Origin: Rothia mucilaginosa
GTDB taxonomy: Bacteria; Actinomycetota; Actinomycetes; Actinomycetales; Micrococcaceae
Length of the DNA stretch: 64,000 nucleotides
Reading direction: 5' to 3'
Assembly: GCF_001548235.1 (NCBI RefSeq)
Contig: NZ_AP014938.1
Coordinates: forward strand, 1,240,001 to 1,304,000
The translations under genes were made by a program, and so were the position numbers. Below the pieces are notes generated by a model, which saw only the letters and a list, made by a program, of their open reading frames with translations, did no database searches and was not told the origin of the DNA. Positions 18,485-27,638 of this stretch are shown in pieces. Position 1 is the first letter of the stretch. Each line of letters opens with the position of its first letter.

Positions 18485-18677
18485 GACAACCTTCATTGGG
18501 TATGAACTAACGGAAGTACATTTCTATCATCTCAGCTTCTTGGCGGCTCAACCCTCCGTCTGGGGGCTGAAAAATATGGGAAAACCCTGTAAAAATTCGC
18601 CCGACCGGGTGCTCAACCGCCCCGCACCTCATACCGCGGTATGAGCAAGCCTCAGCAGAAGGGATAAGCCGCGCACC

Positions 18678-18767
18678 CCTTGAACTGCGCGGCGGCCTTG
18701 AACTGCGCGGCGGCCTTGAACTGTGCGGCGGCCTTGAACTGTGCGGCGGCCTTGAACTGCACCGAGG
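18678..18767. repeat. Five tandem 18-bp repeats
   Basis: The unit CCTTGAACTGCGCGGCGG occurs in five consecutive copies. Copies 3 and 4 carry T for C in one position and copy 5 is degenerate at its 3' end. The array ends 18 bases before the phosphatase start codon and lies in the divergent promoter region. Each unit contains TTGAAC, which resembles a -35 hexamer. Confidence 0.9.
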
Positions 18768-18785
18768 CAGTGCCATACTAGAAGG

Positions 18786-20090
18786 ATGACCGACGCACAG
18801 AACACCCCCATCATCACTCCGGTAGCCAACCCCGAGGCAGGAACCCGCATCATCTTCCTGCGTCACGGCCAGACCGACTGGAACATTGACCACCGCTTCC
18901 AGGGCGGCACCAACATCCCCCTCAACGACACCGGCAGGGAGCAGGTCCGCACCGCTATCGGCGCCCTGCAGCAGGCAGCGGCTGAGGGCACCACCGTGGA
19001 CGCTATCGTCTCCTCGCCCCTTTCCCGCGCCGTAGAAAGCGCCGAAATCGTAGCCGAAGGCCTGGGCGTACCCTACCGCGGTGCCGTTGACGGCTTCCAG
19101 GAACGTTCCTTTGGCGACCTGGAAGGCCAGGTCGCTACCCGCGAGCTGATTCTCGCCTCCCGTCAGTCCAATAACGCGTACAACGTGGAACCCAAGAAGG
19201 ACTTCCTCGCCCGCTCCCTCGGGGCGCTGAACCGCGTCCGCCGCGAATACGAGGGCCAGACCGTTGTGGTCGCCGCGCACGGCATGCTCATTGCCTTGAC
19301 CATGACCGCCCTGGTCGCAGACCGCCACCCCGAACTGCTCAACGAAGACGGCATCTACCCGATCCCGGTGAACGCCTCCCTGACCGAGGTGCCCCTGCAG
19401 TACCTGGACGAGGCAATCGACCGCCTGCTCGTGCAGCACCTGGAACCCGAGCTGGGCCCCGAAGAGGTCCCGGCGGGCGCCGAGAACACGACCCTCACCC
19501 TGATCCGTCACGGCCAAACCGACTGGAACAAGGCGAACCTGATGCAGGGCATCACCGACATTCCGCTCAACGACACCGGCCGCGAGCAGGCACGCACCAC
19601 CGGCAAGAAGCTTGCCGACATGGGCCTGGAATTCACCGTGCTGGTGTCCTCGCCGCTGTCCCGCGCCCACGAGACGGCGCAGCTGGTCGGCGAGCACTTC
19701 GACCTGCAGGTGCACAAGACCTACCCCGAGCTGGTAGAACGCGCCTACGGCGCCGGCGAGGGCCTGGACATTCCCGCCCCCGAACGCCGCGCCCCGGAAC
19801 GCTACTACCCGAACGTGGAATCCGAGCGTGACGTGTACATTCGCGCGGTGCGTACCCTGCGCAATATCGTGCGTGAACTCTCTGAAGCCTCGAGCGACCA
19901 GAAGATTGGCGACCAGAAGATTATTGCCGTCAGCCACGGCAGCTTTATCCGCCGCGCCCTCTCCGCCGCAGCCGGCGAAGAGTGGACCGTGACCGTGCCG
20001 AACGCCGAACCGCTCACGATTGACGTGCCGGGCCTGTTCGCGTGGGACTCGACCAAGCAGTTCGATGAGGCAGGTCGCCTTGTTTGGTAA
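18786..20090 (+). CDS. Tandem histidine phosphatase (two phosphoglycerate-mutase-like domains)
   Basis: The 434-residue protein is an internal duplication. Domain 1 (about 20-210) opens with LRHGQTDWN (His27) and domain 2 (about 235-430) opens with IRHGQTDWN (His242). Each has the matching LNDTGREQ motif and a second catalytic histidine (VAAHGM and AVSHGS). Both active sites therefore look intact. The family removes phosphate from small molecules or proteins. Substrate and reason for duplication are unknown. The 3' end overlaps the VanZ-like gene. Confidence 0.87.
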   Translation: MTDAQNTPIITPVANPEAGTRIIFLRHGQTDWNIDHRFQGGTNIPLNDTGREQVRTAIGALQQAAAEGTTVDAIVSSPLSRAVESAEIVAEGLGVPYRGAVDGFQERSFGDLEGQVATRELILASRQSNNAYNVEPKKDFLARSLGALNRVRREYEGQTVVVAAHGMLIALTMTALVADRHPELLNEDGIYPIPVNASLTEVPLQYLDEAIDRLLVQHLEPELGPEEVPAGAENTTLTLIRHGQTDWNKANLMQGITDIPLNDTGREQARTTGKKLADMGLEFTVLVSSPLSRAHETAQLVGEHFDLQVHKTYPELVERAYGAGEGLDIPAPERRAPERYYPNVESERDVYIRAVRTLRNIVRELSEASSDQKIGDQKIIAVSHGSFIRRALSAAAGEEWTVTVPNAEPLTIDVPGLFAWDSTKQFDEAGRLVW

Positions 20091-20574
20091 AGCACAGTTT
20101 GGTAAAGGACAACCCGGTAGCGGTCGCTCCGGCGCTCGCGTGTGGCGGCTGATTCTCTGGCCCGTCACGGCGCTGTACTGTGCGACGGTGGCGAGTATCG
20201 TGTTCGCCCCCGTGCACGTGGACGATAACGAGATGGGCGGCCGCCTGGCGCAGTTTTTGGATACCGGCCACGCCGAGGGCTGGCTACCTGCGTTCATTAC
20301 CTATTCGAGCATCGAGCAGCTCTCGAACGTCATCATGTTTATTCCGGGCGGTTTTCTTTTCGCCCTGCTGCTCAAGCCGAAGGTTCGCCCGCACGTGCTG
20401 TACTCGGGATTTTTGGTCAGCGCCTGCATTGAGACGATTCAGAGTTTTATGCCTGATCGCACCGGCGACCCGGTAGATGTGCTGATGAACGGTTCGGGTG
20501 CCCTGCTGGGTGCGGCGGGTGCTTTGGGTGTGCACCGTTGGCGTCGCGTGCGTCGCGAACGTACAGGTAAATAA
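20065..20574 (+). CDS. VanZ-like membrane protein
   Basis: The likely start at 20065 lies inside the end of the phosphatase gene (26-base overlap) and gives 169 residues. Transmembrane segments lie near 25-47, 78-105, 112-130 and 140-160, with the VanZ-type motifs NVIMFIPGGFLFALLL and ETIQSFMPDRTGDPVDVLMN, and a basic end. VanZ proteins confer low-level teicoplanin resistance in enterococci; most relatives have no known role. The start is uncertain because no clear ribosome site is seen. Confidence 0.78.
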   Translation: MRQVALFGKAQFGKGQPGSGRSGARVWRLILWPVTALYCATVASIVFAPVHVDDNEMGGRLAQFLDTGHAEGWLPAFITYSSIEQLSNVIMFIPGGFLFALLLKPKVRPHVLYSGFLVSACIETIQSFMPDRTGDPVDVLMNGSGALLGAAGALGVHRWRRVRRERTGK

Positions 20575-20587
20575 GGTTCTGTGCTCG

Positions 20588-20662
20588 GTGGAGGCGCTGG
20601 TTTCGAGGGTTCTTGGCGAGGGTTTTCGTCGAGGGTTCTCGGAGCCGGCGCCTCCACTTTTT
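20588..20662 (+). terminator. Terminator after the VanZ-like gene
   Basis: GTGGAGGCGC and GCGCCTCCAC form the outer stem around a long GAGGGTT-repeat loop, followed by TTTTT. The remaining 320 bases before fruR are AT-richer and carry the candidate fru promoter. Confidence 0.7.
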
Positions 20663-20830
20663 GCCCTGTTAGGGCGCTGCGTAGGTGCTTGGCGCTGTGC
20701 GGATGATGGGGAGTGGGAAAACCCAACAGTTCATTAGGTCAAACAGACATAAACAGGCAGTGACCTCCAACGTAGTGTGGTTTCGGTAGGGAACATTCGG
20801 GTAATATTCCGGTAAATACAGCGTTTTATA

Positions 20831-20859
20831 TTGACTTACCCACAAAAACCCACATAAAA
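20831..20859 (+). promoter_or_regulatory. Candidate promoter of the fructose operon
   Basis: TTGACT (20831-20836) and ATAAAA (20854-20859) are 17 bases apart. The leader to the fruR ATG is about 120 bases long. It is among the best sigma-70-like promoters in the window. Autoregulation by FruR is expected from family knowledge, but no operator was identified. Confidence 0.5.
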
Positions 20860-20986
20860 TCAAGTATTACCCTCAAGCGCTCTGCCGGCTCACTGAAACC
20901 ATGTCTCTCACGGTCATAAAAGCCGAGCAGAACGCAGAAAAGAACGCACAGATTTCCTCCCACTAGTCCAAAGGAACACCAGATTT

Positions 20987-21778
20987 ATGTTCGCAGAAGA
21001 ACGCCGTGCCGAAATTGCAAAGCTTGTTGCCTCCGCACGTCGTGTCAACGGCGCTGACCTTGCGCGCCGTTACGATGTGACCATGGAGACCGTGCGTCGT
21101 GACCTCGCCGCACTGGAAGAAGCAGGTAAGCTCCGCCGTGTCCACGGTGGTGCCGTCACCATTGAGCAGTCCACCTCCCTGGAGTCCTCCATCTCCTCCC
21201 GACAGGGCATGAACACCCCCGAGAAGCGCCGCATCGCCACCAAGGCATACCAGATGCTGCGCGATTCCGAGGCAGGCTCCATCGTCCTGGACGCAGGCTC
21301 CACCATTGAGATTCTCGCCGACCACATCGGCGCCGAGAACTTCAGCCTCAAGACCGGCAACGACCGCATCATCATCACCCACGCACTGCACATTGCAGTC
21401 AAGCTCGCCGAAGCCGAGGGTGTCACCCTTGAACTGGTTGGCGGTCAGCTGCGCAAGATGACCTGGGCTGCTGTTGGTGCACGCGCCGCAGAGCACTTCG
21501 GCACCATGCGCCCCGATATTGCTTTCATCGGTGCCAACGGCATTGAAGCCCACTTCGGCATCTCCACCCCCGGCATGAACGAAGCTATCGTCAAGACCGC
21601 AATTTGCAAGGCAGCCCGCCGCGTGGTCTTGCTTTGTGACTCCGCGAAGTTCGGTCAGGAATCCCTGGTCCGCTTCGCCGGATTCGAGGATATTGACACC
21701 CTCATTACTGATCGCGAGCCCGAAGGTGCCCTCCGCCAGGCACTCGAGGCCGCAAATGTTGAGATTGTGATTGCCTAA
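20987..21778 (+). CDS. fruR: DeoR-family transcriptional regulator of the fructose operon
   Basis: The 263-residue protein has an N-terminal DeoR winged helix-turn-helix (about 4-57, with NGADLARRYDVTMETVRRDL) and a C-terminal sugar-phosphate sensor domain with motifs VLDAGSTIEIL and FIGANGIEAHFGISTPG. It probably represses fruK-fruA until a fructose phosphate binds. The stop codon overlaps the fruK start by one base (TAATG), so regulator and kinase are coupled. Confidence 0.9.
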   Translation: MFAEERRAEIAKLVASARRVNGADLARRYDVTMETVRRDLAALEEAGKLRRVHGGAVTIEQSTSLESSISSRQGMNTPEKRRIATKAYQMLRDSEAGSIVLDAGSTIEILADHIGAENFSLKTGNDRIIITHALHIAVKLAEAEGVTLELVGGQLRKMTWAAVGARAAEHFGTMRPDIAFIGANGIEAHFGISTPGMNEAIVKTAICKAARRVVLLCDSAKFGQESLVRFAGFEDIDTLITDREPEGALRQALEAANVEIVIA

Positions 21779-22728
21779 TGATTATTACTCTGACCGCCAA
21801 CCCCAGCCTGGACCGCACCATTGAACTCGGTGCACCCCTGGCTCACGGTGCCGTGCAGCGTGCTGTCGGTGCCGTACAGGATCCCGGTGGCAAGGGCGTA
21901 AATATTTCCCGTGCTCTGCAGGTTTCCGGCGTGCCGACCCTCGCCATCGTGCCCGGTGAAGCCACCGACCCGGTGCTGACCGCACTGCAGGCTGTGGACG
22001 TTGAGTTCGCTAACCTGCCCACCGGTGAGCCGATTCGCTCGAACATCACCGTGGTTGATCCGGACGGCACCACCACCAAGCTGAACGCCCCCGGCACCGT
22101 TTTTGATGCCGAACTGCGTCAGAAGCTGGATACGCTGGTGGTTGAGCGGTCCAAGGGTGCCGACTGGGTGGTTCTAGCTGGTTCGCTGCCTCCGGGTCTG
22201 GAGCCGACCTACTACTCCGAGCTGGTGGCGGCACTGCGTGCCTCCGGCTACGAGGGCAAGATCGCTATCGATACCTCTGAGGCGCCGCTGATTGCGACCG
22301 TCGCCGGTGATCACAAGCCCACCCTGATTAAGCCCAACTCGGAGGAGCTGGCTCAGCTGACCGGCAGCGATAACTGGGAGGAGCTGGAGGCTAGCCCCGA
22401 GCTGACCGCCCGCACCGCCCAGAAGCTGCTCGGCGACGGCATCGAGTACGTGCTTGCCACGCTCGGCGGCGGCGGCGCAGTGCTGGTCACTGAGCAGGGT
22501 ATCTGGCACGCTGTGCACGAGCCGATTCAGGTCCGTAGCACTGTGGGTGCAGGTGACTCGTCGCTGTCCGGTTTCTTGATCGCTCACACTCGTGGTGAGG
22601 ACGCCCCCGGTTGCCTGGTTCAGGCGGTAGCTCACGGTTCGGCTGCTGCTGCTCTGCCGGGTACCCGTATGCCTTCGTTGGAGCAGACCACTCCTGAGAA
22701 GGTCACTGTTCGTCAGCTGCAGTTCTAA
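21778..22728 (+). CDS. fruK: 1-phosphofructokinase
   Basis: The 316-residue PfkB-family kinase phosphorylates fructose 1-phosphate, made by FruA, to fructose 1,6-bisphosphate. Motifs are the N-terminal NPSLDRTI, GGKGVNISRAL and the C-terminal ATP/catalytic motif STVGAGDSS (catalytic Asp at about 260). The position between FruR and the fructose PTS permease supports 1-phosphofructokinase over tagatose-6-phosphate kinase. Confidence 0.92.
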   Translation: MIITLTANPSLDRTIELGAPLAHGAVQRAVGAVQDPGGKGVNISRALQVSGVPTLAIVPGEATDPVLTALQAVDVEFANLPTGEPIRSNITVVDPDGTTTKLNAPGTVFDAELRQKLDTLVVERSKGADWVVLAGSLPPGLEPTYYSELVAALRASGYEGKIAIDTSEAPLIATVAGDHKPTLIKPNSEELAQLTGSDNWEELEASPELTARTAQKLLGDGIEYVLATLGGGGAVLVTEQGIWHAVHEPIQVRSTVGAGDSSLSGFLIAHTRGEDAPGCLVQAVAHGSAAAALPGTRMPSLEQTTPEKVTVRQLQF

Positions 22729-22759
22729 AGCTCTAATTCGGGCTGTTTCCGCACCTCCA

Positions 22760-22787
22760 GCTTTTATTCCCAGAAGGGAATATAAGC
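22760..22787 (+). promoter_or_regulatory. Stem-loop in the fruK-fruA gap
   Basis: GCTTTTATTCCC and GGGAATATAAGC form a short stem with one mismatch and a four-base loop. The gap is 187 bases long, and no T-run follows. It may be a processing or attenuation site that lowers or delays fruA expression. Confidence 0.45.
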
Positions 22788-22915
22788 CGGGGTGCTACCC
22801 CAGCAGCCCACACGTACACGAACGCAACACACACAGCACACACTTTGAACTCATAGGGGAGAAGCCCGGCACCACTGAGCGAATCCCCGCCCCAACACAT
22901 ACCCGAGGAGGGAAT

Positions 22916-24913
22916 ATGTCTAATCTGATCACCGCAGATCTCGTCCTGCTGGACGAGAATCTCGGCGAGACCCGATTCGACGTAATTGCCAAGCTCGCTC
23001 AGGCAGTCGTAAATGCCGGACGCGCTACCGACTTCGAGCAGCTCTACGCGGCTGCCGAGGCACGCGAATCTAAGACCGACACCGGCATCCCCGGCGGTAT
23101 TGCGATTCCGCACTGCCGTAGCGCCGCCGTCACCGAGCCGACCCTGGCAATGGCACGCCCCAACCCGGCAGTTTCCTTCGGTGCAAAGGACGGCCCCGCC
23201 GACCTGATTTTCTTCATCGCTGCACCCGATGGCGCTGACCAGGCTCACCTGAAGCTACTCTCCACTCTGGCACGCTCCCTGATGAAGAAGAGCTTCACCG
23301 CGTCCCTGCGCGAAGCCTCCTCGGCTGAAGAGATCGTTGAGCTGGTCAACGGCGCGCTCGGCGTGGGCGAGAAGAAGGCAGAGGCTAAGCCCGCCGAGGC
23401 TGCACCTGTCGCCTCCGCTCAGGAAACCCCCGCTGCTTCGGCTCCGGTGAAGAAGATTGTTGCTGTGACCGCATGCCCCACCGGTATCGCTCACACCTAC
23501 ATGGCTGCGGATGCCCTCAAGTACGCTGCTGAAGAGCTCGGCTACGACCTGAAGGTTGAGACTCAGGGCTCCTCGGGTAATGAGAAGCTGACCCAGGCTG
23601 ATATTGATGCCGCAGACGCCGTGATTTTCGCGGTGTCCGTGAACGTGCGTGAGCGTAACCGTTTCGCGGGTAAGCCCTTTGTTGAGTCTCCCGTCAAGCG
23701 CGGTATTGACGAGCCTAAGGAAATGATTGCGGAAGCTCTGGCTGAGGCTGAGAACCCCAATGGTGCACGCGTTGCCGCTGCCGCATCCAGCGGTGAGGAC
23801 AGTGCAGGCGCTACCGAAGGCGCTTGGGGATCGCGCATCTACAAGGCCGTGATGACCGGTATCTCCTACATGATTCCGTTCGTTGCTGCCGGCGGTATTC
23901 TGGTCGCCCTGGGCTTCGTTTTCGAGGCAATTACGGTGCCGAACCTTGGCGATGTGAATACCAAGGCGATTCTCGACTCGGCAACCCTATTCAACCTCGG
24001 TGATGTGCACTGGACCCTGTACCTGGGTGCTGTTTTGCAGACCATCGGTGGTTTCGGTCTGAGCCTGATGGTTCCGGCTCTTGCCGCGTACATTGCGTAC
24101 GGTTTGGCTCAGCGTCCCGGTATCGCTCCGGGCTTCATCGCCGGTTCGGTGGCTCTCGCCGTGAACGCGGGCTTCCTCGGCGGTATTGTTGGCGGTATTC
24201 TCGCCGGTCTGATCGCGTACGCTCTGGGTACCCTGAAGCTGCCCCGCTGGCTTGGGTCGATGATGCCCGTGGTCATCACCCCGCTGGTGACTTCTCTGGT
24301 TGCCGGCCTGGCAATGTACCTGTTGCTCGGTGCGCCCCTGGCGTGGGTTATGACCACCCTGCAGGATTGGCTGACTTCCATGTCTGGCGGTTCCGCTCTG
24401 GTGCTGGGTCTGATCCTGGGCGCCATGATGGCTTCTGACCTGGGTGGCCCCATCAACAAGGCTGCTTATCTCTTCGCAACTGCTGGCCTGTCTTCGGGTG
24501 CGACCGTGAACCAGGAAATCATGGCTGCCGTCATTATTTCCGGTATGGTTCCGCCGCTGGCTATGGCTCTGGCAACCACCCTGCGCCCCAAGCTGTTCAA
24601 CGAGAACGAGCGTGAGAACGGTAAGGCTGCGTGGCTGCTGGGTGCATCCTTCATCTCTGAGGGTGCTATTCCCTTCGCCTCGGCTGACCCGGCTCGCGTG
24701 ATTCCTTCGACCATTGTTGGTGGTGCCATCGCCGGTGCAATCTCCATGGGTGCGCACGTGGCTTCCCCGGCTCCGCACGGTGGTATTTGGATTATTGGTC
24801 TGGCGCAGAACCCGCTGATGTTCCTGGCGGCTGTTGTTGCCGGTACCGTTGTTTCGGCGCTACTGTACGTGGTGCTGAAGTCCCTGGGTGCCCGTTCTAA
24901 GGCATCCGCATAA
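22916..24913 (+). CDS. fruA: Fructose-specific PTS enzyme IIABC
   Basis: The 665-residue fused permease takes up fructose and phosphorylates it to fructose 1-phosphate. Order: EIIA (1-145, phospho-His66 in AIPHCRS), an Ala/Glu linker, EIIB (178-275, phospho-Cys187 in TACPTGIAHT), and the EIIC membrane domain (from about 305, eight or more segments). A GAGGAGGG ribosome site precedes the ATG. Phosphate comes from PtsI and PtsH, whose genes follow on the same strand. Confidence 0.95.
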   Translation: MSNLITADLVLLDENLGETRFDVIAKLAQAVVNAGRATDFEQLYAAAEARESKTDTGIPGGIAIPHCRSAAVTEPTLAMARPNPAVSFGAKDGPADLIFFIAAPDGADQAHLKLLSTLARSLMKKSFTASLREASSAEEIVELVNGALGVGEKKAEAKPAEAAPVASAQETPAASAPVKKIVAVTACPTGIAHTYMAADALKYAAEELGYDLKVETQGSSGNEKLTQADIDAADAVIFAVSVNVRERNRFAGKPFVESPVKRGIDEPKEMIAEALAEAENPNGARVAAAASSGEDSAGATEGAWGSRIYKAVMTGISYMIPFVAAGGILVALGFVFEAITVPNLGDVNTKAILDSATLFNLGDVHWTLYLGAVLQTIGGFGLSLMVPALAAYIAYGLAQRPGIAPGFIAGSVALAVNAGFLGGIVGGILAGLIAYALGTLKLPRWLGSMMPVVITPLVTSLVAGLAMYLLLGAPLAWVMTTLQDWLTSMSGGSALVLGLILGAMMASDLGGPINKAAYLFATAGLSSGATVNQEIMAAVIISGMVPPLAMALATTLRPKLFNENERENGKAAWLLGASFISEGAIPFASADPARVIPSTIVGGAIAGAISMGAHVASPAPHGGIWIIGLAQNPLMFLAAVVAGTVVSALLYVVLKSLGARSKASA

Positions 24914-25004
24914 AGGCCGTATAACCTCACCTTCATTTGATCGTCTGTTTGCAGGCGCGAGCGTGAAAAAACACGTTACACTGTAGACAAACCACAGATA
25001 GGAC

Positions 25005-26708
25005 ATGAACTCTATGACTACCTACAAGGGCGTCGGCGTATACGCCGGCCGCGTTATTGGCCCCGTTCTTCAGATGCCTAAGCCCATCGAGGAACCCAAG
25101 GACGGTCTGCGTCTGAGCGGTGAGACCGCTGAGGCTGCAGCACAGCGTATTAAGGACGCGTCGGTCCGCGTCAAGGAAGACCTGCTGGCTCGCGCAGAGA
25201 ACGCAAGCCGTGACGGTAAGGCTGTTCTGAAGTCCACTTCTCAGATGGCTACCGACCGTGCACTCATCAAGAGCGCTATTAAGCTGGTTGAGACTCAGGA
25301 GATGGCTCCCGAGCGCGCAATCTGGGAGGCCGCAACCTCCTTCGCAGACCAGATGGCTGCTCTGGGCGGCTACATGGCTGAGCGCGTCACCGACATCCAC
25401 GACGTGCGTGCCCGCATCGTTGCTGAGCTGACCGGCCAGCAGGCTCCCGGTATCCCCGTTTCTGACGAGCCGTTCATCCTGGCTGCTATTGACCTGGCAC
25501 CGGCTGATACCGCAACCCTGGACCCCGAGAAGGTTATCGCACTGATTACCTCTGACGGTGGCCCCCAGGCGCACACCGCTATTCTGGCTCGCGGCTTGGG
25601 TCTGCCCGCTATCGTTGCGGCTAAGGGCGTGACCGAGATTGCTGACGGCACCATCGTCTACGTGGACTCTAACGAAGGCATCGTTGACACCGAGCCCACC
25701 GATGCTGACCGCGAAGCAGCAATCAAGTACGCAAACCGCAAGCCCGTCGCTGACTTCGACGGTCAGGGCGTGCTGGCTGACGGCACCCGCGTACCGCTGT
25801 ACGCAAACGTTGGTGACGGCAAGTCCGCTGAGAAGGCTGCAAGCCTGAAGGCTGAGGGTGTTGGCCTGCTCCGCACCGAGTTCGGCTTCCTGGGCCACGA
25901 CGCTGAGCCTTCCATTGAGACTCAGGCTAAGACCTACAAGTCCGTGTTTGACGCATTCCCCGGCAAGCACATTGTGGTCCGTACCCTGGATGCTGGCGCT
26001 GACAAGCCCCTGCCGTTCCTGAACGTGAACCCCGAAGAGAACCCCGCACTGGGTGTTCGCGGTTTCCGTACCGACTGGACCGTTCCGGGCGTTCTGACCC
26101 GCCAGCTGGAGGCTATTAAGGCTGCTTCGGAGAACTCCGACGCTGACATCTGGGTTATGGCTCCGATGATTTCGACCACCTCCGAGGCACGCAACTTCGC
26201 GAACATGCTCAAGGAGATCGGCCTGCCCGTTCACGGTGTGATGGTTGAGACCCCCGCAGCTGTGATGAACGCTGAGGCTATCCTGGGCGAGGTCGACTTC
26301 GTGTCCATCGGCACCAACGACCTGACCCAGTACACCATGGCGGCTGACCGTCTGCTGGGCGACCTGGCGCACCTGAACAACCCCTGGCAGCCTGCAGTGC
26401 TGAAGATGATCAAGATGACCGTTGAGGGTGCTCAGCGTGCATCGGTCACCGCGGGTAAGAAGAAGTACGTGAGCGTCTGTGGTGAGGCTGCGGCTGACCC
26501 GGCTCTGGCTGTTGTTCTGATTGGTCTGGGTGTTGACACCCTGTCCATGAACGCTGGCGCTATCCCCGCTGTGGCTGCAGTTCTGAAGTCCGTGACCAAG
26601 GAGAAGGCACAGCAGATTGCGGCTATCGCTCTGCAGCAGATTTCTTCTGCTGAGGCGAAGGAGAGCGCACGCAAGGCTCTGCCGATTCTGGACGAGCTGG
26701 GCCTCTAA
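25005..26708 (+). CDS. ptsI: PTS enzyme I (phosphoenolpyruvate-protein phosphotransferase)
   Basis: The 567-residue enzyme I moves phosphate from phosphoenolpyruvate to HPr. The active His190 is in GGPQAHTAILARG. The C-terminal PEP domain has FGFLG, VMVETPAAV and SIGTNDLTQYTMAADR. Two ATGs are close (25005 and 25014). An AGGA site lies just ahead of the first; either is possible. The gene sits 91 bases after fruA and 233 before ptsH, with a terminator in between, so ptsI and ptsH may be separate units. Confidence 0.95.
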   Translation: MNSMTTYKGVGVYAGRVIGPVLQMPKPIEEPKDGLRLSGETAEAAAQRIKDASVRVKEDLLARAENASRDGKAVLKSTSQMATDRALIKSAIKLVETQEMAPERAIWEAATSFADQMAALGGYMAERVTDIHDVRARIVAELTGQQAPGIPVSDEPFILAAIDLAPADTATLDPEKVIALITSDGGPQAHTAILARGLGLPAIVAAKGVTEIADGTIVYVDSNEGIVDTEPTDADREAAIKYANRKPVADFDGQGVLADGTRVPLYANVGDGKSAEKAASLKAEGVGLLRTEFGFLGHDAEPSIETQAKTYKSVFDAFPGKHIVVRTLDAGADKPLPFLNVNPEENPALGVRGFRTDWTVPGVLTRQLEAIKAASENSDADIWVMAPMISTTSEARNFANMLKEIGLPVHGVMVETPAAVMNAEAILGEVDFVSIGTNDLTQYTMAADRLLGDLAHLNNPWQPAVLKMIKMTVEGAQRASVTAGKKKYVSVCGEAAADPALAVVLIGLGVDTLSMNAGAIPAVAAVLKSVTKEKAQQIAAIALQQISSAEAKESARKALPILDELGL

Positions 26709-26777
26709 GCCTTAAAACAATTCCGGGGCTGCCCGCCGCCCCTTGATGGGGTGTGCTGGGCGGTGCCTGAGTCCATG

Positions 26778-26820
26778 AAAATGCCGGGTGTAGAGTTTTA
26801 TTTCTGCATCCGGCATTTTT
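26778..26820 (+). terminator. Terminator after ptsI
   Basis: AAAATGCCGGGTG pairs with CATCCGGCATTTTT around a 16-base loop and ends in a T-run. It separates ptsI from ptsH. Confidence 0.82.
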
Positions 26821-26941
26821 GTACTTGTTAGCGTATGGCTGAACGGTACAATTTATAGAGTAAGGGCGGGTCCTGAAGCGCCCCGTTCATTTAGAATAGG
26901 TACTGATATATTTTCGGTTCCTTAATCAAAGGAGAAACATA

Positions 26942-27220
26942 ATGGCAGAGCGCGAAGCCACTATTGCAAGCCGTGTTGGCCTGCACGCACGTCCGGCAGC
27001 TATCTTCGCTGAGGCAGCTGGCGACCTCCCCGTTGAGGTAACCATTGCTGCTAAGGGCGAGCCCGCAGATGAGGCTATGGACGCTGCATCGATTCTGTCC
27101 CTGATGTCCCTGGGTGCAAAGCACGGCGACGTTGTTGTCCTGCGCGCTGAGGGCGAAGGTGCTGAAGAGGCTCTGGACTCGCTGGTTAAGATCCTCGAGA
27201 CCGACCACGACGCTGAGTAA
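26942..27220 (+). CDS. ptsH: HPr phosphocarrier protein
   Basis: The 92-residue HPr has the phospho-His15 motif GLHARPAA and a serine at the usual regulatory position (ASILSLMSLG, about 46-50). It carries phosphate from PtsI to the EIIA of FruA and any other PTS permease. An AAAGGAG ribosome site lies seven bases ahead of the ATG. It is monocistronic between two terminators. Confidence 0.96.
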   Translation: MAEREATIASRVGLHARPAAIFAEAAGDLPVEVTIAAKGEPADEAMDAASILSLMSLGAKHGDVVVLRAEGEGAEEALDSLVKILETDHDAE

Positions 27221-27294
27221 TTGACTCTCGCCTCTGAGGTGAACCCCTAAGCGGTGCGCTTCGGATGCTGTGAAGGCTACCGCCTTAAAGCGTG

Positions 27295-27328
27295 AATATC
27301 CCGTCACTTCGGTGGCGGGATATTTTTT
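27295..27328 (+). terminator. Terminator after ptsH
   Basis: AATATCCCGTCAC and GTGGCGGGATATT form a stem with a CTTCG tetraloop-type loop, followed by a T-run. Confidence 0.88.
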
Positions 27329-27638
27329 ATTATGAATAATTCATGTTTCATTGCGTTATGGGTGGAGGCATAAGGGGGTTATTTTCCCGCTAAATCTTAA
27401 TGTATAAATAACCTTTATTTTTTCCTCGAAATACCCGCAAAAATATTCCCCACAATATTTTCTGTACAGTAGCGACCCCGCTTTCTCATCATTTCAATGA
27501 AGCTATCCAACGCAGGTCACACATGGTGCCGTTAGTGCAGAAAACAACACCTAGAAAAACAGTATTTTTGCTCCCCGGTGCTACCGCAGAATCGCGCCCT
27601 TGTTAGACTAAAAAGGCACTGTCTATCTGGGAGGGACA
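27329..27638. other. AT-rich intergenic region before the ThrE-like gene
   Basis: About 300 bases at much lower GC than the flanks, with runs such as TTTATTTTTTCC and CAAAAATATTCCCC. No gene or structured RNA was recognised. The promoter for the exporter gene must lie here. Confidence 0.5.

Noticed and set aside
18678..18767. CRISPR array
   Set aside because: Direct 18-bp units without spacers; a simple tandem repeat.
18507..20297. 596-codon open frame opposite the tandem phosphatase with SSRPP repeats
   Set aside because: The repeats come from the 18-bp array read on the other strand, and the rest mirrors the phosphatase.
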